Assembly: GCA_029945375.1 (NCBI GenBank)
Contig: CM057060.1
Location: 310,001 to 374,000 of the forward strand
Source: Agaricus subrufescens
Lineage: Eukaryota > Basidiomycota > Agaricomycetes > Agaricales > Agaricaceae
Length of the DNA stretch: 64,000 nucleotides
Direction of reading: 5' to 3'
Positions 1 to 11,683 of this stretch are shown here, piece by piece. The position numbers and the translations under genes were made by a program. Numbering within the stretch: the stretch's first letter is position 1; every line of letters begins with the position of its first letter. The notes under the pieces are model-generated. The model had not been told where the DNA came from, searched no databases, and worked only from the letters and a program-made list of their open reading frames with translations.

Positions 1-1126
1 CGTACCAGTGTCGATAATTTCGAGTATATCATCGAGCTGCGAGACGGGGTCTCCGTAGGCAGGGTCATCGATGTATCTGGCTACAGTCAACGCGTATGCA
101 AATAGCCCATCCGAGGCTTTAGCAATTTTGAGGAAATCGCGTTCCAAGGGCCACTGAGGCATATCGGAAAGTACAATTGAAGCGGTTTGAGCTTCTTTGA
201 ACTTATCGCGGAGGAAGCGCTCGACATCTTCACGAGCCTGATCGGAATCCACGAGAATCTCCTCCTTCACAAATGCAGGTGCGACTTTTGGTTGAGAAAA
301 GAAGGAGGTAATATGAGGCTCTGGGCGGCTGGCGATGATCCATACGACAGACGAGGTAGGGTATGACATACAGAAATCTGTAAAAAGTCTGAGGAGCTCT
401 CGTTGCTCCCAAGGAACATCACATTCGTCAAGACCATCCACAACGATCAACATGCGGGAAGGATTGTCCAACAGATGCCGCTGGATGATGGGTTCAACAA
501 TAAACTTTTCGAATTGGGCCGCTAGCGATTTGTGAAGGAGGGATGGATTGCGTGTAACTTCATCCCGGATAAATTGATGATAGGACTGAAATTTGACAGC
601 AAGTTGATAAGCAATGGTCAGGATGGTTTTTGTTCCGTCTTGGCGGCCGTGGATAGAATAGAAAACTGTGGCGCCCACAATGAGGTCATCCGACTTGTCC
701 TCAGCGATGGATTGCATGATGGCTGACTTCTTTACCCCCGCTGCGCCTACTATCCATCGTAGCTTTTGGCAGCCATCACACGTAAGGATGAATGCTTTAC
801 ATCGATCTATGACATCCAATCGAGTTCCAGGGTGACATCGTGGTGGGGGGTTGCGGTCGGAAGAATCAAATTCGGCTCCAGGTATTGTATTCTGGAAGAG
901 CCTCGTCATAACTAGAAGAAAGGATGTGATAATTAGGGCACGCTAGCATAGCCATCTAGTGAAGACTTTCTTACAGTTATTGTCCAAGGTTTGATTCCAA
1001 GTGACTGGCCGAGATGAGAGTTAGTCTACGAATAATACGTATGGGAAAGGGCCTCGCACAATTACTTGAGCCAGTATCAATAAATACGCTGTCTGATACA
1101 GAAAAGTTGCGAGCCTGGTAGAACAT
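1..1126 (-). CDS. NACHT-domain NTPase (NLR-like), 3' part beyond window
   Basis: P-loop NTPase of the large basidiomycete NACHT/NLR family; relatives are thought to act in self/non-self recognition. Exons read at 1066-1126, 975-1004 and 1-911, with introns of 61 nt (perfect branch site ACTAAC) and 63 nt; 334 codons are visible and the frame is open to the window edge. The N-terminus MFYQARNFSVSD resembles the usual start of this family. The conserved block PGAEFDSSDRNPPPRCHPGT is at residues 41-60. Walker A is at 86-93, reading GAAGVKKS where the family has GPAGVGKS, so the glycine before the catalytic lysine is replaced by lysine. Walker B is LIVVDGLDE at 185-193, followed by a SRPEPHI sensor-like segment. 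C-terminal repeats are not visible. The start could lie further upstream if the preceding ORF is an exon. Confidence 0.88.
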
Positions 1127-1193
1127 GCTTTGCTTGGTGTTTTTTTGGTTTGCTCGTTGGTTTAGACACAGCTAGGAACATTTCAGAATGATT

Positions 1194-1952
1194 CTAAACC
1201 GATACTTCGAAGGAACCCACAGATGGTTGTAGCGACGTCACAAACGGTCCTGTTTCGGACTGCGCGACCTGTCCAGACCAAGACCGTTGGAGGGTGGAGC
1301 TGATTTTTTGGTTTGACGAATGATGTTGTGACTCAACAAAAGATTGTGTATGATAAGTCTGTGCACATTGACGGGAGATAGGCTGTTGTAATGTCGACAT
1401 GGGCGTCGTATTCCTATACTCAAGTAAGTGGTGAGCAAGATGATGCTTTTCGTGATTTTCCGGAGCGAACGTAGGACGATGACGGTTCTGGCTAAAACGG
1501 TCTGTGATTGAGGAGGAAGCAGAGCTAGTAGTCTGCACGGCCTCTACTGGCGCCAAGCGAGGAGAAGGGGGCGGCGAAAAGGAACAAAATAAACCGGAGG
1601 GCGGGGTATACAAGAACTGAGCGATCGAGTAATCATCAGGAAGGTCAGCTAATGATGGCTGAGAAACGGCATCCTTTGCTTTCGATTGTGGTTGTTGTGG
1701 CCCTTGTGGGGTATTGTCGGCCTGAACCAATGGGACATCAGAAACGAGATCTACGGGACATTGAGGTGCCAATGATATGGCTTGGCTACTATAATCCATA
1801 GGTAGCCGAGCCATGAGCTGGTAGGGCCATGGGTTAAGTGTGTCATGAGAAGCAAAAGAGACATCTCGTTGGCGAGCACGAGGACGAGGAGCCGGGCCAG
1901 GAAGGGAGCGATTTAACGGGCGGCTTTCTCGGTGGGGGCGGTCGGGTGGCAT
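1194..1952 (-). CDS. Low-complexity Pro/Gln/Ser-rich ORF, possible 5' exon of the NACHT gene
   Basis: Uninterrupted frame of 252 codons, rich in Pro, Ser, Gln and His, with no recognised domain, signal peptide or membrane segment. Its stop is only 67 bp before the ATG of the same-strand NACHT gene, which leaves little room for a promoter. A candidate 49-nt intron (GTGGGT donor near 1219, CCTAG acceptor near 1171) would remove the stop and join residue Ser of QPS directly in frame to the NACHT start codon through 15 extra codons without a stop. It may therefore be a disordered N-terminal exon of the NACHT protein rather than a separate gene. I see no homology either way. Confidence 0.4.
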   Translation of the reverse strand: MPPDRPHRESRPLNRSLPGPAPRPRARQRDVSFASHDTLNPWPYQLMARLPMDYSSQAISLAPQCPVDLVSDVPLVQADNTPQGPQQPQSKAKDAVSQPSLADLPDDYSIAQFLYTPPSGLFCSFSPPPSPRLAPVEAVQTTSSASSSITDRFSQNRHRPTFAPENHEKHHLAHHLLEYRNTTPMSTLQQPISRQCAQTYHTQSFVESQHHSSNQKISSTLQRSWSGQVAQSETGPFVTSLQPSVGSFEVSV

Positions 1953-2796
1953 CTAGGAATACATAGCCACCTCATCTTGCAGTTTATATATGTTGAGGAT
2001 GGCAGAGAGATGACTATTGTCACTTGTGGATGCAGTGCAAGTCGGGCTAGTCCGACATTTTGCCCAAATATAGCTAACCATTGCCGCCGACCGAATGCCA
2101 GTTGCCGAGCTTACCGAGACCAGCTATCGGCTGCGGCTGCCAAAGGGCCAGCATCGGAGAGATCCGAGTATGTCTCCAGTCCTCCAACGTTTTCTACCAT
2201 ACCAAAATTGATCAAACCACAAGCGATGAGCTCGATAGGTTGTATCTGTGCTATCCGTTTTCGAGATCGTTTTGGAGTCACCTCAGCTTCTACGAGCTGC
2301 CTCTTATTTTTCACCCCCTCTCTCTATATATAAGAGTTATTGGCATTCTACTCTTCAGAATATGGTCCTACCAACCAAACACATCTACTGCTGCAGATGC
2401 CTCTGTTGACGCTGACATTCCAGGGAACCACTGACAAATTTCCAATATAAGCTGTTCCTCCAGTTGCTATGCAACCTATACCATCTTCACATAGATGAAT
2501 AGCCTTCCAGATGCTGTCGCTATTTTTCATGGTCAGCTAATCATGCACACTGTTTAACCATTTTTGGCAAGAACCATTGAAGGACCCCGGAGACGCAGAA
2601 ACAGTTGGTTGCTCGGATGTCTTTGGTGCTGTCCGCCCGGTGGCTGCCATGACTGAGCTGTCATCCAGATGCAGCAGTCGGCAGCTGAGCCCAACACACT
2701 AGATATTTCCGAGCTCCATATTTCAAATTCACATTATTATCTCGTTCATTCTTCTTTTTGTGCACGTACAAGTTTGCATACAAAATGAAAGAACGC
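1953..2796. other. Intergenic region between NACHT locus and IML1 3' end
   Basis: 844 bp upstream of the 252-codon ORF and downstream of the IML1 stop. A TATATATAAG element lies near 2324-2333 and is readable as TATA on either strand. It is about 370 bp from the nearest start codon, so its use is uncertain. Short open frames here lack recognisable protein content. Confidence 0.5.
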
Positions 2797-5700
2797 CTAG
2801 ATTGTGAGAGGTGGAGGTTCCTCCGGTACATATTTCACTAACATAACCTGTTCTTCATAAAACGCCTCTAACGCTGCACGATCCGAACAAAATCGACTCA
2901 ACTGATCCCTAAGATCGTCCGCCACATTCACCGAGTTTTGTTCCTTCTTGTTATTCGGCACCAAGCGTCCCATAAGTTTGTTCGTACAAAATATGAATCC
3001 TTCACTTCCGCTTTTGACTTGGATAAACGCTGCGCCGGATCGATGTACGAACTGTGAATGCATATAAGGCATCCGGCGGTATGAGTATATGATCTCTACG
3101 TTGTCGGGATATAGTTCGGCTGCTTCAACGTCGATAATGAAATCAAATTTGCGAAGGATTGCGTATTCGAAATATTTCGATGTTTGGATACCCTCCGCTA
3201 TGCGCGTCTCCTCGCGAGGTATATCAGGTGGTGGGATAGCCAACGGAATAAGAAAATACGTCTGAAAAGCATTCCGTTGGCTGAGGTCACTGATTTGGGT
3301 AACGTAGGCTTCCACGAGATTGACACCGTAACGATCTATAGCACGATTCCAAGATTTGAGTTGGTCTTCTATACATCGAGCGGTCGTGCCAATCCATTGG
3401 AGTTCAAAATGGAAGACGGTTCCTGGATTGTGGATAATGTCATGGTGAAGAAGGACGGGCTCAGCCTGATCGCTTTTCTAATTGATTTCTCCAGTGAGTA
3501 GCAAATATGTTCTCTAGAATTAAGTACTCACTTTGTTTGGATCAACATCAATGACCATAGTTTGACTTAGAATCAATCGTCTCCTCGCAGGCCTCCTATG
3601 TGATACACTCCGTGCCAGAGAGCCGCTTGTGGGTTTAGGCGTCGATTCCTCGCTCGTATATCTCCTGAACCAACCGCTCTTCGGTGTCATAGGCACAGAA
3701 TACTCGCCCTTGATGCGATAAAAGTAGTGGCTGTCACGAAGTTTAAGCAAACCAGGCCAAGCCTCATGTATAAACTCACCCATCTAAAAATCCATGGTGC
3801 CCTCGACAATGTTCAAACAGACCTTGCTCTAGCAACGTAACTCCCCACTCAACCGCTTGAACTCTCGACGACACATCGTTAAACTCTCTAACCAGCCACG
3901 ACACAAAATCAGAACCAATAAAGGAATTCGGATAGTGTGAATCATGCCAGCGATAATATTTAATCGGGACACCATCCTCTTCATTCATGGCTTTAACGAT
4001 TGCTGAAGGCGTCATCTCACCTATTTCCCTTTCACTCTTCATTTTCTTTTTTAGCGGTCCCTGGGCATGAATTTGATCGAGTCGGTCCATTAGACCTTGA
4101 TCGAGTATAGAAGCGACCGGGTCAAGTGTAGTAGGAAGGAGCCGAACAGGAATTGATGGTTGGTTGGCACGTTCATCGGGATATGTCCAGCGAAGTTTCG
4201 TAAAAATTTCTGCGAGTTTTTCTATGCCTAGAATCCGAATCTCTTCCTCGTTAAGTTTTTCGCCGTTGGGTCCTGCATTCATTGTAGGAGGTTCTTTTGT
4301 TGGGACAACAATGAACCGTGTCCTCCAATAATGGAGCGATTCAACGAATGTGTGCTCATATCCGGCGACTAACATGTCGAGTCTGTTCCAGCCGTAATTT
4401 TCCAACCCATACGATGAAAACGTGGTTTGGTGGGAGGTGTACCCGCCTAACACCCACAGCTATCAACCGAAAGGGAAAACACAAGACAGGATTCAAAAAG
4501 AACGTACCCCCGTACTTCGGCCAGACAAAACATTCATACTTCATTGACCTAGCCGGAAACAGCCTTCTAACATACCGTCGCACCTGTATCGCATCTCCTG
4601 TATACGAAATCTTATGTATCTCATTCGCCATGCTCAGGTACACAGGCTCCCATGGAGTCTTCAAAACGTCAGCAGGCCCAACAGCGGTCGGTCCTCGGTC
4701 TTCTAGTGCCGAAAATTTACTCCTCCGCAATCCACCCGGCCTCTCTTCATTGACTTGAGGTGGTTTCGAACCAGGACGACGTAAGATGAATTGAAAACCT
4801 TGGGCGATTCGCACAGCAGCCATTCCGCGCATAGCGACAAGTGCCCAACTTTGACGGATTTCTTCTGCTGATCCTTTAGCGTTACGTGGTCTGACAAGGA
4901 AAGAATGCATTTCCTTGGGATCGACGACGAAATTGTAATTATTGTTTTCGTAGTAAGCTTCAAGTTCCGCATTGGTTGGTAGATGTTCCACAGATAAAGG
5001 TAAGCAAGGTGGTGTTATCAGAGCTCTCCATTTGATATCGTGTTTATGCGTGTCTTCGGGAAGTAAATGTTCCCATCGACGTGCGAGAGATTCTTGTACA
5101 TATGGAGCAGATATTTCTGGTTGGAAAGGGTTTGACCAGGAGCGCGGTGAGCTGGAACTATAGGACTGTCCGAGGATGTTCACCGCACTACGACGTTTAT
5201 CGTCAGATGGAGGTGTATTGATCGGTGACCTTCGGAACTGAGGTCTATTAGGCAGGACTGTCTCCTCCTCAAACGTTCGGCTTAAGACCGTCTTTGTAGG
5301 CACAGTTTTGATGGCTACTGGTTGCACTGCTGGTTCGAGAACAGTTGAGGCAGGTTTGGGAGGCGTAGCTCCACCAGTGGGCCCAGTCCCAGGGGAGGCT
5401 GAAGCACTCAATTGAGTCGTTTGAGGTTCACTTGGTCCACTACGAAATGGGCTGAATAGCCAAGAAGACGTGAGTTTCGACCCAAGGATCGATTTCGGTT
5501 GGTTTGATGCCGCTGCTGTGTTGGAGAGTTTGGATAGTGTCGAACGTACAGAATGGATTGAAGCTTGTGAGGGGGAAGTACTAACACCGGTTGCCGTTGC
5601 CGGCGTAAGCAGACTCCCAGCTGAAGGTTCCTCTGGAAGTTCCTTGATGATACGTTTCGGGCTCTCCTCGATGGTGGTAATTGACCCGGAACCTGTCATG

Positions 5701-7643
5701 GCGCGATTTCTCTTTTCAGAAAGTCGAGAGGGGAGTGCTGTTGGCGGTTTGGCAACGACAGGTGCACCGTAGTTGGACTTTAGTGAGAAGATATCCATGT
5801 CAAATTGATCAGCATCGCTTTTGCTGAGTGGTATTTGTTTCTCTTGGTCGATGGTTCTGGGAGAGACCTCCGTGTTCGGTTTGGGTGCTAGATAAGGAAC
5901 TTCGATGCTTGCGAGAACATCTGATTCTAGAAGACCAAGCATTTGGATCTCGGGCATTTTCGCTCTTGCAACGAAGCTGTATTGCGATATGAGTAATGAG
6001 CCATGACATGGAATTGAGGTTTGATTTACCGATCACGTCTAAAAGGTAGATCCATCTGCTTGTCCCAGAACGTCGTCGAAATCCAAAATGGTTCCCACCA
6101 GAAAGTCTTGAGATCTTCTGCGCGCGCGTGGGTACTATCGCTGCCGGCCCACAAAGGATCACCCGCTAAGGGATCAGCATACTCATGCCTGGTTCCTGGT
6201 TCTGTACCCAAGAAACTGAAAATCGGACTTTGATGAAGCGGAGGTTTGGTCAGGAGGATAAGGTCCAAGACAAAGCCCTGGTCGAGCATCCGGGCCGTAG
6301 TCAAACGCAAGAGTCTTTTGTTGACACGGAAATATCCTGTACCGGGGCTAATTAGGATAGAAGTGGCACCAGTCAGGTTGAGTGAGCGGTCGATATAATG
6401 TGCTTCGGCACAATTGAGCCCGAGGTTGAGAGCCTCCAGAATCGGACCGTCGTGAGCAAATGATAATCTCCCCACTAAACGAGGATTGCAATCCTCTTTG
6501 GCATCCTGGACTGCACGATAATGATGGGTCAACAATATTTGACGTTGGAATTCCCAGAAAGCGGTTTTGATGCTGACGAGAATTGGTTTCCATTCGCGAA
6601 TTAGCTCGTTATCCGTGACGACCTTGTAGAAATCTTTGAACCAGTTTCCTCGTTCATCCTTTCGCGCACCATCGCAAACGGGTCCCTTCATTTCGCTTTC
6701 TTCGTAAAAGACTCTTGATATTAGGACAACTGTGACGGTGTGGTTGGTGTTTGCTTCTCGCCATCTGGTAAACAAAGCCGGCAGGAAGGAATGGACTATC
6801 TTTTCGTTGTAGCGTTCGCCGTCCCCACTGAACTCCCATAGTTCGCGACAGACTTGGATAAATAAGGTGACTTTAGCAGATAGGGAACGAAATATGGGAC
6901 GAGTTGACGCGGCTACGACGGCAGACGAAACCTAGAGCACGAATTAGAAGTGAGGTTTGCATTAAACGCAGGGTTATCCGCACCCTTTCCCCTTTAATGT
7001 AGATATTCTGTATCTTTCCTATCGCGACTCCGACAAACGAGATATCGTAACCAGTGTAAACGCATTTGCCTACTAGTTGTTCTGCGACTCTCCACATATC
7101 ATTGCGGCCCAGATACTGATCTTGGAAGACGAGTTCTACATAGTCCGCATGACAAGCCTCTTTATCCATCTGCCAATGTTAGAAGGGTGTTGAGCATAAA
7201 TGAAGCACCACTGACCTTGATCAAGGACACTTCTACTTTGTTCTTGAGATTGAAAGCGTCTGCAAGCGGTTTCGGAACGGACATCTAGGCATTGTATCAG
7301 CAAAAGACCGGTATGATTGGAGTGAGGATCCTCTCACATGAAGCTGGGCTCTTGGACATTGGTCTTCTTTCGGAATGTAAAAGAGAAATGTATCTTCGTG
7401 ACCTTCTCGGCTGACCTTCATCAGGTCCCCCTCTGCAACACCGGGCCATGATGAATGGTTGAACAGTACGTCCGGCGCATCCTTGGTTTCATGTACCCAG
7501 AGGTTGAATGATTTCGTGTCGCCGACGCTGAGGGGAGGCGCGGGTGGTAGTGGTAGTGGTAGTGGTCGAAGGATAGACTGGGCAGTGTTGGACCGACGGC
7601 GACCGAAGTGGGAGTGCTGGGATTCCGCCCGAGAAGAAGACAT
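2797..7643 (-). CDS. IML1: Iml1/DEPDC5, GATOR1 (SEACIT) subunit
   Basis: Catalytic-scaffold subunit of the Iml1-Npr2-Npr3 complex, a GTPase-activating complex for Rag GTPases that restrains TORC1 at the vacuole when amino acids are scarce. Eight exons: 7338-7643, 7216-7284, 6984-7169, 6030-6931, 4508-5976, 3780-4446, 3532-3730 and 2797-3465. Introns are 46-66 nt; 1,488 aa in total. The Iml1 N-terminal region starts near residue 60. It is followed by the diagnostic block FRSLSAKVTLFIQVCREL and the long structured core through about residue 500. A Ser/Pro-rich linker occupies much of exon 5. The DEP domain is at about 1125-1210 (SDFVSWLVREF, HGFLDGHYFY), then a conserved C-terminal domain. The ATG at 7643 opens directly into the conserved exon 1 and fits the divergent neighbour. 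Length and domain order are normal for the family. Confidence 0.96.
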
Positions 7644-7685
7644 ACGATGGTGGGAAAGTCGGTCAGATTGCCCTCGACTCCCGCC
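7644..7685. promoter_or_regulatory. 42-bp divergent start-codon interval, IML1/VPS11
   Basis: Only 42 bp separate the IML1 start codon (minus) from the VPS11 start codon (plus). No TATA box is visible in it. The transcripts must have extremely short 5' UTRs, or promoter elements and overlapping 5' ends must lie inside the first exons of both genes. Joint control of two vacuole-associated genes is an inference. Confidence 0.6.
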
Positions 7686-10600
7686 ATGAACGCGACTTCC
7701 AACGTCCCCGACGCTGCTGGCTCTGCTGGACCCGCGGTAAGTATCCTGTCATGTCTTGAACGTATGTGCACACGGAGTCTGGTGTCCTGCTCGTTACTGA
7801 TCAGTCTGTGTTGTAGTGGCGACAGTTTCCCTTTTTCGACGTCGTCCCAGTCAAAGACGTTCATGATCTCGAGAGCTCTCCGGAAATCTTCAAGGTATGA
7901 ACGCGGCTCGTCTACTACTGCATCTGCTTGCTCATCTTCGGTCTTCACAGGCGACACCAGAGATTTCGACAGTGATCTCTTCCACGTCTGGGGCTCTTGT
8001 CGCCGATATACACGGTAGCATCCACTTGCTCAATCGGGACTTTGAGTCTGTCAAGAGCTGGATTGCGCACGTCGACGGACGGGTGACGCACATGGTTGAA
8101 CAGAAGGATATTCTCGTAACACTCGGCGTACGTGTCGTCCCTTACTCCCGTATTTCCTTAATAACAAGTTGTAGGAAGAAGATGCCCTCAGGTTGCCTGT
8201 TCTCAAGATATGGGATATGCATACCTTCGACAGGAAGACGGGTGCTCCGATCCTGCTTCGCTCAACCAAAATCCAACTAGGCAACAGACCGCATCCCGTA
8301 AAGCCACTCCTCTTCTCCCTCGCTTGCATGATTGTTAATGCCTTCTATCCAGGTTACAACTGTCGCTCTTTCTGCATCTCTGTCCCATCTAGCCATTGGA
8401 CTAGGTGATGGTACAGTTATCCTCTACCGGCACCTCGATCAGTCTCTAGCATCTTCGAACTCCCTAACCAGTCTCCCCAAAAGTCGTGTCGTACATGAAT
8501 CTCCTACGGAACCCATCACAGGACTAGGCTTTCGTGAGCCTACAACCGAAATTCCTAACCTGTATCTTTTCATCATTACAACAAATCACGTCTTGTGTTA
8601 TCAGGCTTCTGGTAAGGGAAGTGGTGGCGTACCAAGCGTTGTCGATGAAATTGGCACTGGACTTGGATGTACTTGTATGGACTGGAGAGGGAAGGATGTT
8701 ATCATCGCAAGGGATGAGGCGATTTATGCGTGTAACACCGATGGAAGAGGAAACTGTTGGGCTTATGAAGGTGCGGCGGGTCCATTGACGCGAAAAAATC
8801 CTCTGATCCTCTCAGCTTAGGCAGCAAGTCATCTATCCATACTCACCTCAGCTATCTTGTCATTGTCTCACCGCCTTTTATTCCTACCGCGTCTTCTACT
8901 TCTGCCACTGTCAGGAATTTTGTCGCGCGCTCCGGGAATGCCCAAGAGACCGATATCACAAAAGTGACAGTGTTTGATACGGAAAACAAGATCGTCGCGT
9001 ATACTGGTCCTTTCAGACAGGGTGTTAGAGCCGTGATATCACAGTGGGGCAACATCTACGTGTTGACCTCAGATGGTCAAGTACGTTGTCTCTTCAAACT
9101 TCAGCCGGAAAAAACGCGTAAACTGACGCGTTTCCCCCTTGTAGTTGCTATGTCTACACGAAAAGAGCACAACAGATAAATTGGATATGCTATACCGCAA
9201 AACCCATTTCCCTCTCGCACTTAATGTCGCTATGACTCAGAATTTGGATGATTCGAGCGTTGCTGACATTCATCGGCAATATGGTGATCATTTGTATATG
9301 AAGGGTGATTATGATGGTGCGATGCAACAGTTCGTGCAGACTATTGGGTTTTTACAACCTAGTTATGTGATACGCAAGGTACTGAGTGTCGCTTCTTCTT
9401 TCTTGGTGATAGTGCTGACGATTCGTAGTTCCTTGACGCCCAACGAATTCATAACCTCGTAACATACCTCCAAGAATTGCATACCCTCGGTCTCGCTAAT
9501 TCCGATCACACAACATTACTCTTGAACACCTACACCAAGCTCAAAGACGTCGCGCGTCTCGATACGTTTATCAAGACCGAATCGAAACGCACAACCAATG
9601 GCGGTGGTAGCGGTGTCGTTAAACCCGGTACTGGAGATGAATTGCCATTTGATTTGGATACCGCTATACGAGTGTGTAGACAAGCGGGGTACTATGAACA
9701 TGCCGCGTATTTGGCGGAAAAGTATGAGAGACACGAAGATTATTTGAGGATTATGATCGAGGATGCTGGGGAATTTAGGGCCGCTGGAGCTTATCTAAGG
9801 AAGTTGGGTCCTGAAATCGTAGGTGTCTCTCCTCGCTTGCATTTCTGCACAGACTAAATAGGTATTATAGGCAGAAAGCAATCTGGCTAGATATGGGCGG
9901 GCAATGTTACATAGCTTGCCGGAGGAAACGACACAGCTGCTCATTGATCTGTGTACGATGACAACTGGATCGTTGAGAAGCGAGTTGTTGGAGGAAACAG
10001 GGACGCATACGGCGACGAGACAGTCAACGACATCTTCTACGGCGACTGGTGGAGCTTCGTACCTATCGTATCTAGCTCTCAATCGAGGTCTTCAACAATT
10101 ACCGCCTTTGACTATGGATCAAACTACGAGTACCACCCAGCCTCCGTCACCTTCCACTAAGACTATCAAAGCGGATGCCCTTCCCATGTCTGGTAGATCT
10201 ACACCAGTCGCACCTGCTACACCCAAGGGAGGTGGAGGTCAGCGCGCTCAGACTCCTACCACCCAACCTCAAACAAATCAAAGCCCTGCTACCCCTCAAC
10301 CACAATCCCAGCAAGTGCAACCTGCCCCTCCTGTGAAGCTACCCTCTCCTCGAGTGTGTTTCGCACATTTTGTGGATCATATGGAACAGTTTGTTGTATT
10401 TTTGGAGACGGTTGCATCTAGGAGGTATGGTCAGTATTTGGATTGGGGAGCTGGGCAAGGGGTTTCGATTCAGAAGATGAGAAGCTCTTCAGTTTCGACA
10501 CAACAGCAAGGTGAGGAGGAAGATAGAGAGGATCAAGTGGCTATTTGGAATACGTTGTTGGAGCTTTACTTGACCCTGCCTTCTCCTCTTGTTCAGGGAG

Positions 10601-11591
10601 AAGGGGAAGGGGAGTTGAAGAAGAAAAAGAAGGAATATGAAGAAAAGGCGATGAAGGTTTTACGAAGCCAGTTGCCTTATGACCCTACGCATGCTCTAAT
10701 ACTTTGTTCGACCCATGGGTTCATCAATGGTCTCGTTTTGCTTTGGGAGAAACTTGGGATGTATGAGGATATTATTTGGTTTTGGATCGAGAGGTTCAAA
10801 TCTGGGGGGGATGATAGTGCGTCGAACAAGGTTGTGGAATGTTTGATGACCTATGGCGGTGGTAATACTGTGGAACCGCAACAACAGTTGTATCCGATTG
10901 TGTTGAGGTTTTTGACCTCGACGCCGGAGCTGTTAGGGAAACATCGGGAGGATTTGAAGGGGATTTTGGAACATGTTGAGGAGCAGGGGATCATGCCGCC
11001 TCTGGGAGTTGTGCAGTTGTTGGCCAGGAATGGGGTAGCTAGTGTTGGGTTGGTGAAAGAGTGGTTAATGTCGAGGATTAAGGAGTCGCAAGATGAGGTC
11101 GAGAATGTAAGTGTTAGATTGGGAGATTATAATCTTTTGCTGACCTCTTCTGCAGGACAAGAATTTGATTGGGTCGTATAGACTAGAAACGGCAGAGAAG
11201 ATGAAGCAGGTAGAAGAATTGACGGATACGCAACATCCCAAGGTGTTCCATGTTACAAGATGCGCAATATGTAAAGCACAGTTGGACCTACCGGCTGTCC
11301 ACTTTATGTGCAATCACAGCTATCATCAAAGGTTTGCCAAAAACAAATTTTATTTTTATCATTTCTCATCACAATGTTTTTTTTAGGTGCATACAAGAGC
11401 ATGATGTGGAGTGTCCGATTTGCGCGAGAGAACATGGAGTTATACGTGAGATCCGGATGAATAACGAGAGACTAGCGGATCAACATGATGCTTTTATTGG
11501 TGAAGTACAGGAGAGAGGGTTCGAGGCTGTCGCTACGGCGTTTAGCAGGGGGATTTTGAACATGCCTCGGGGAGAGGAGATGGTGGGATAA
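7686..11591 (+). CDS. VPS11: Vps11, core subunit of HOPS/CORVET tethering complexes
   Basis: Class C Vps protein needed for endosomal and vacuolar membrane tethering. Eleven exons: 7686-7736, 7817-7894, 7951-8127, 8175-8297, 8353-8770, 8821-9080, 9145-9378, 9429-9818, 9871-11106, 11156-11331 and 11387-11591; 1,115 aa. The N-terminus WRQFPFFDVVPVKD begins exon 2 and leads into a beta-propeller-like half. The alpha-solenoid part includes MLYRKTHFPLALNVA and the clathrin-repeat-like stretch DHLYMKGDYDGAMQQFVQTI. A Ser/Thr/Pro/Gln-rich insert lies at about residues 655-735. The C-terminal RING-H2 is at about 1021-1064, with the metal ligands CAIC, CNHSYH and CPIC; exon 10/11 splicing falls inside it. 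The start was chosen because exon 1 joins cleanly in phase to the conserved exon 2. Confidence 0.96.
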
Positions 11592-11683
11592 TAGGATACT
11601 TGCCTGTTTCGTTTTTTGGTTTCTTTTTTTTGCTTTTGTTTGTAGTCGTGTGACACACTTGGTTCTTCGTCTCCCTTTGCGCG

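Noticed and set aside
5470..5772. 100-codon plus-strand frame
   Set aside because: Antisense of the large IML1 exon 5.
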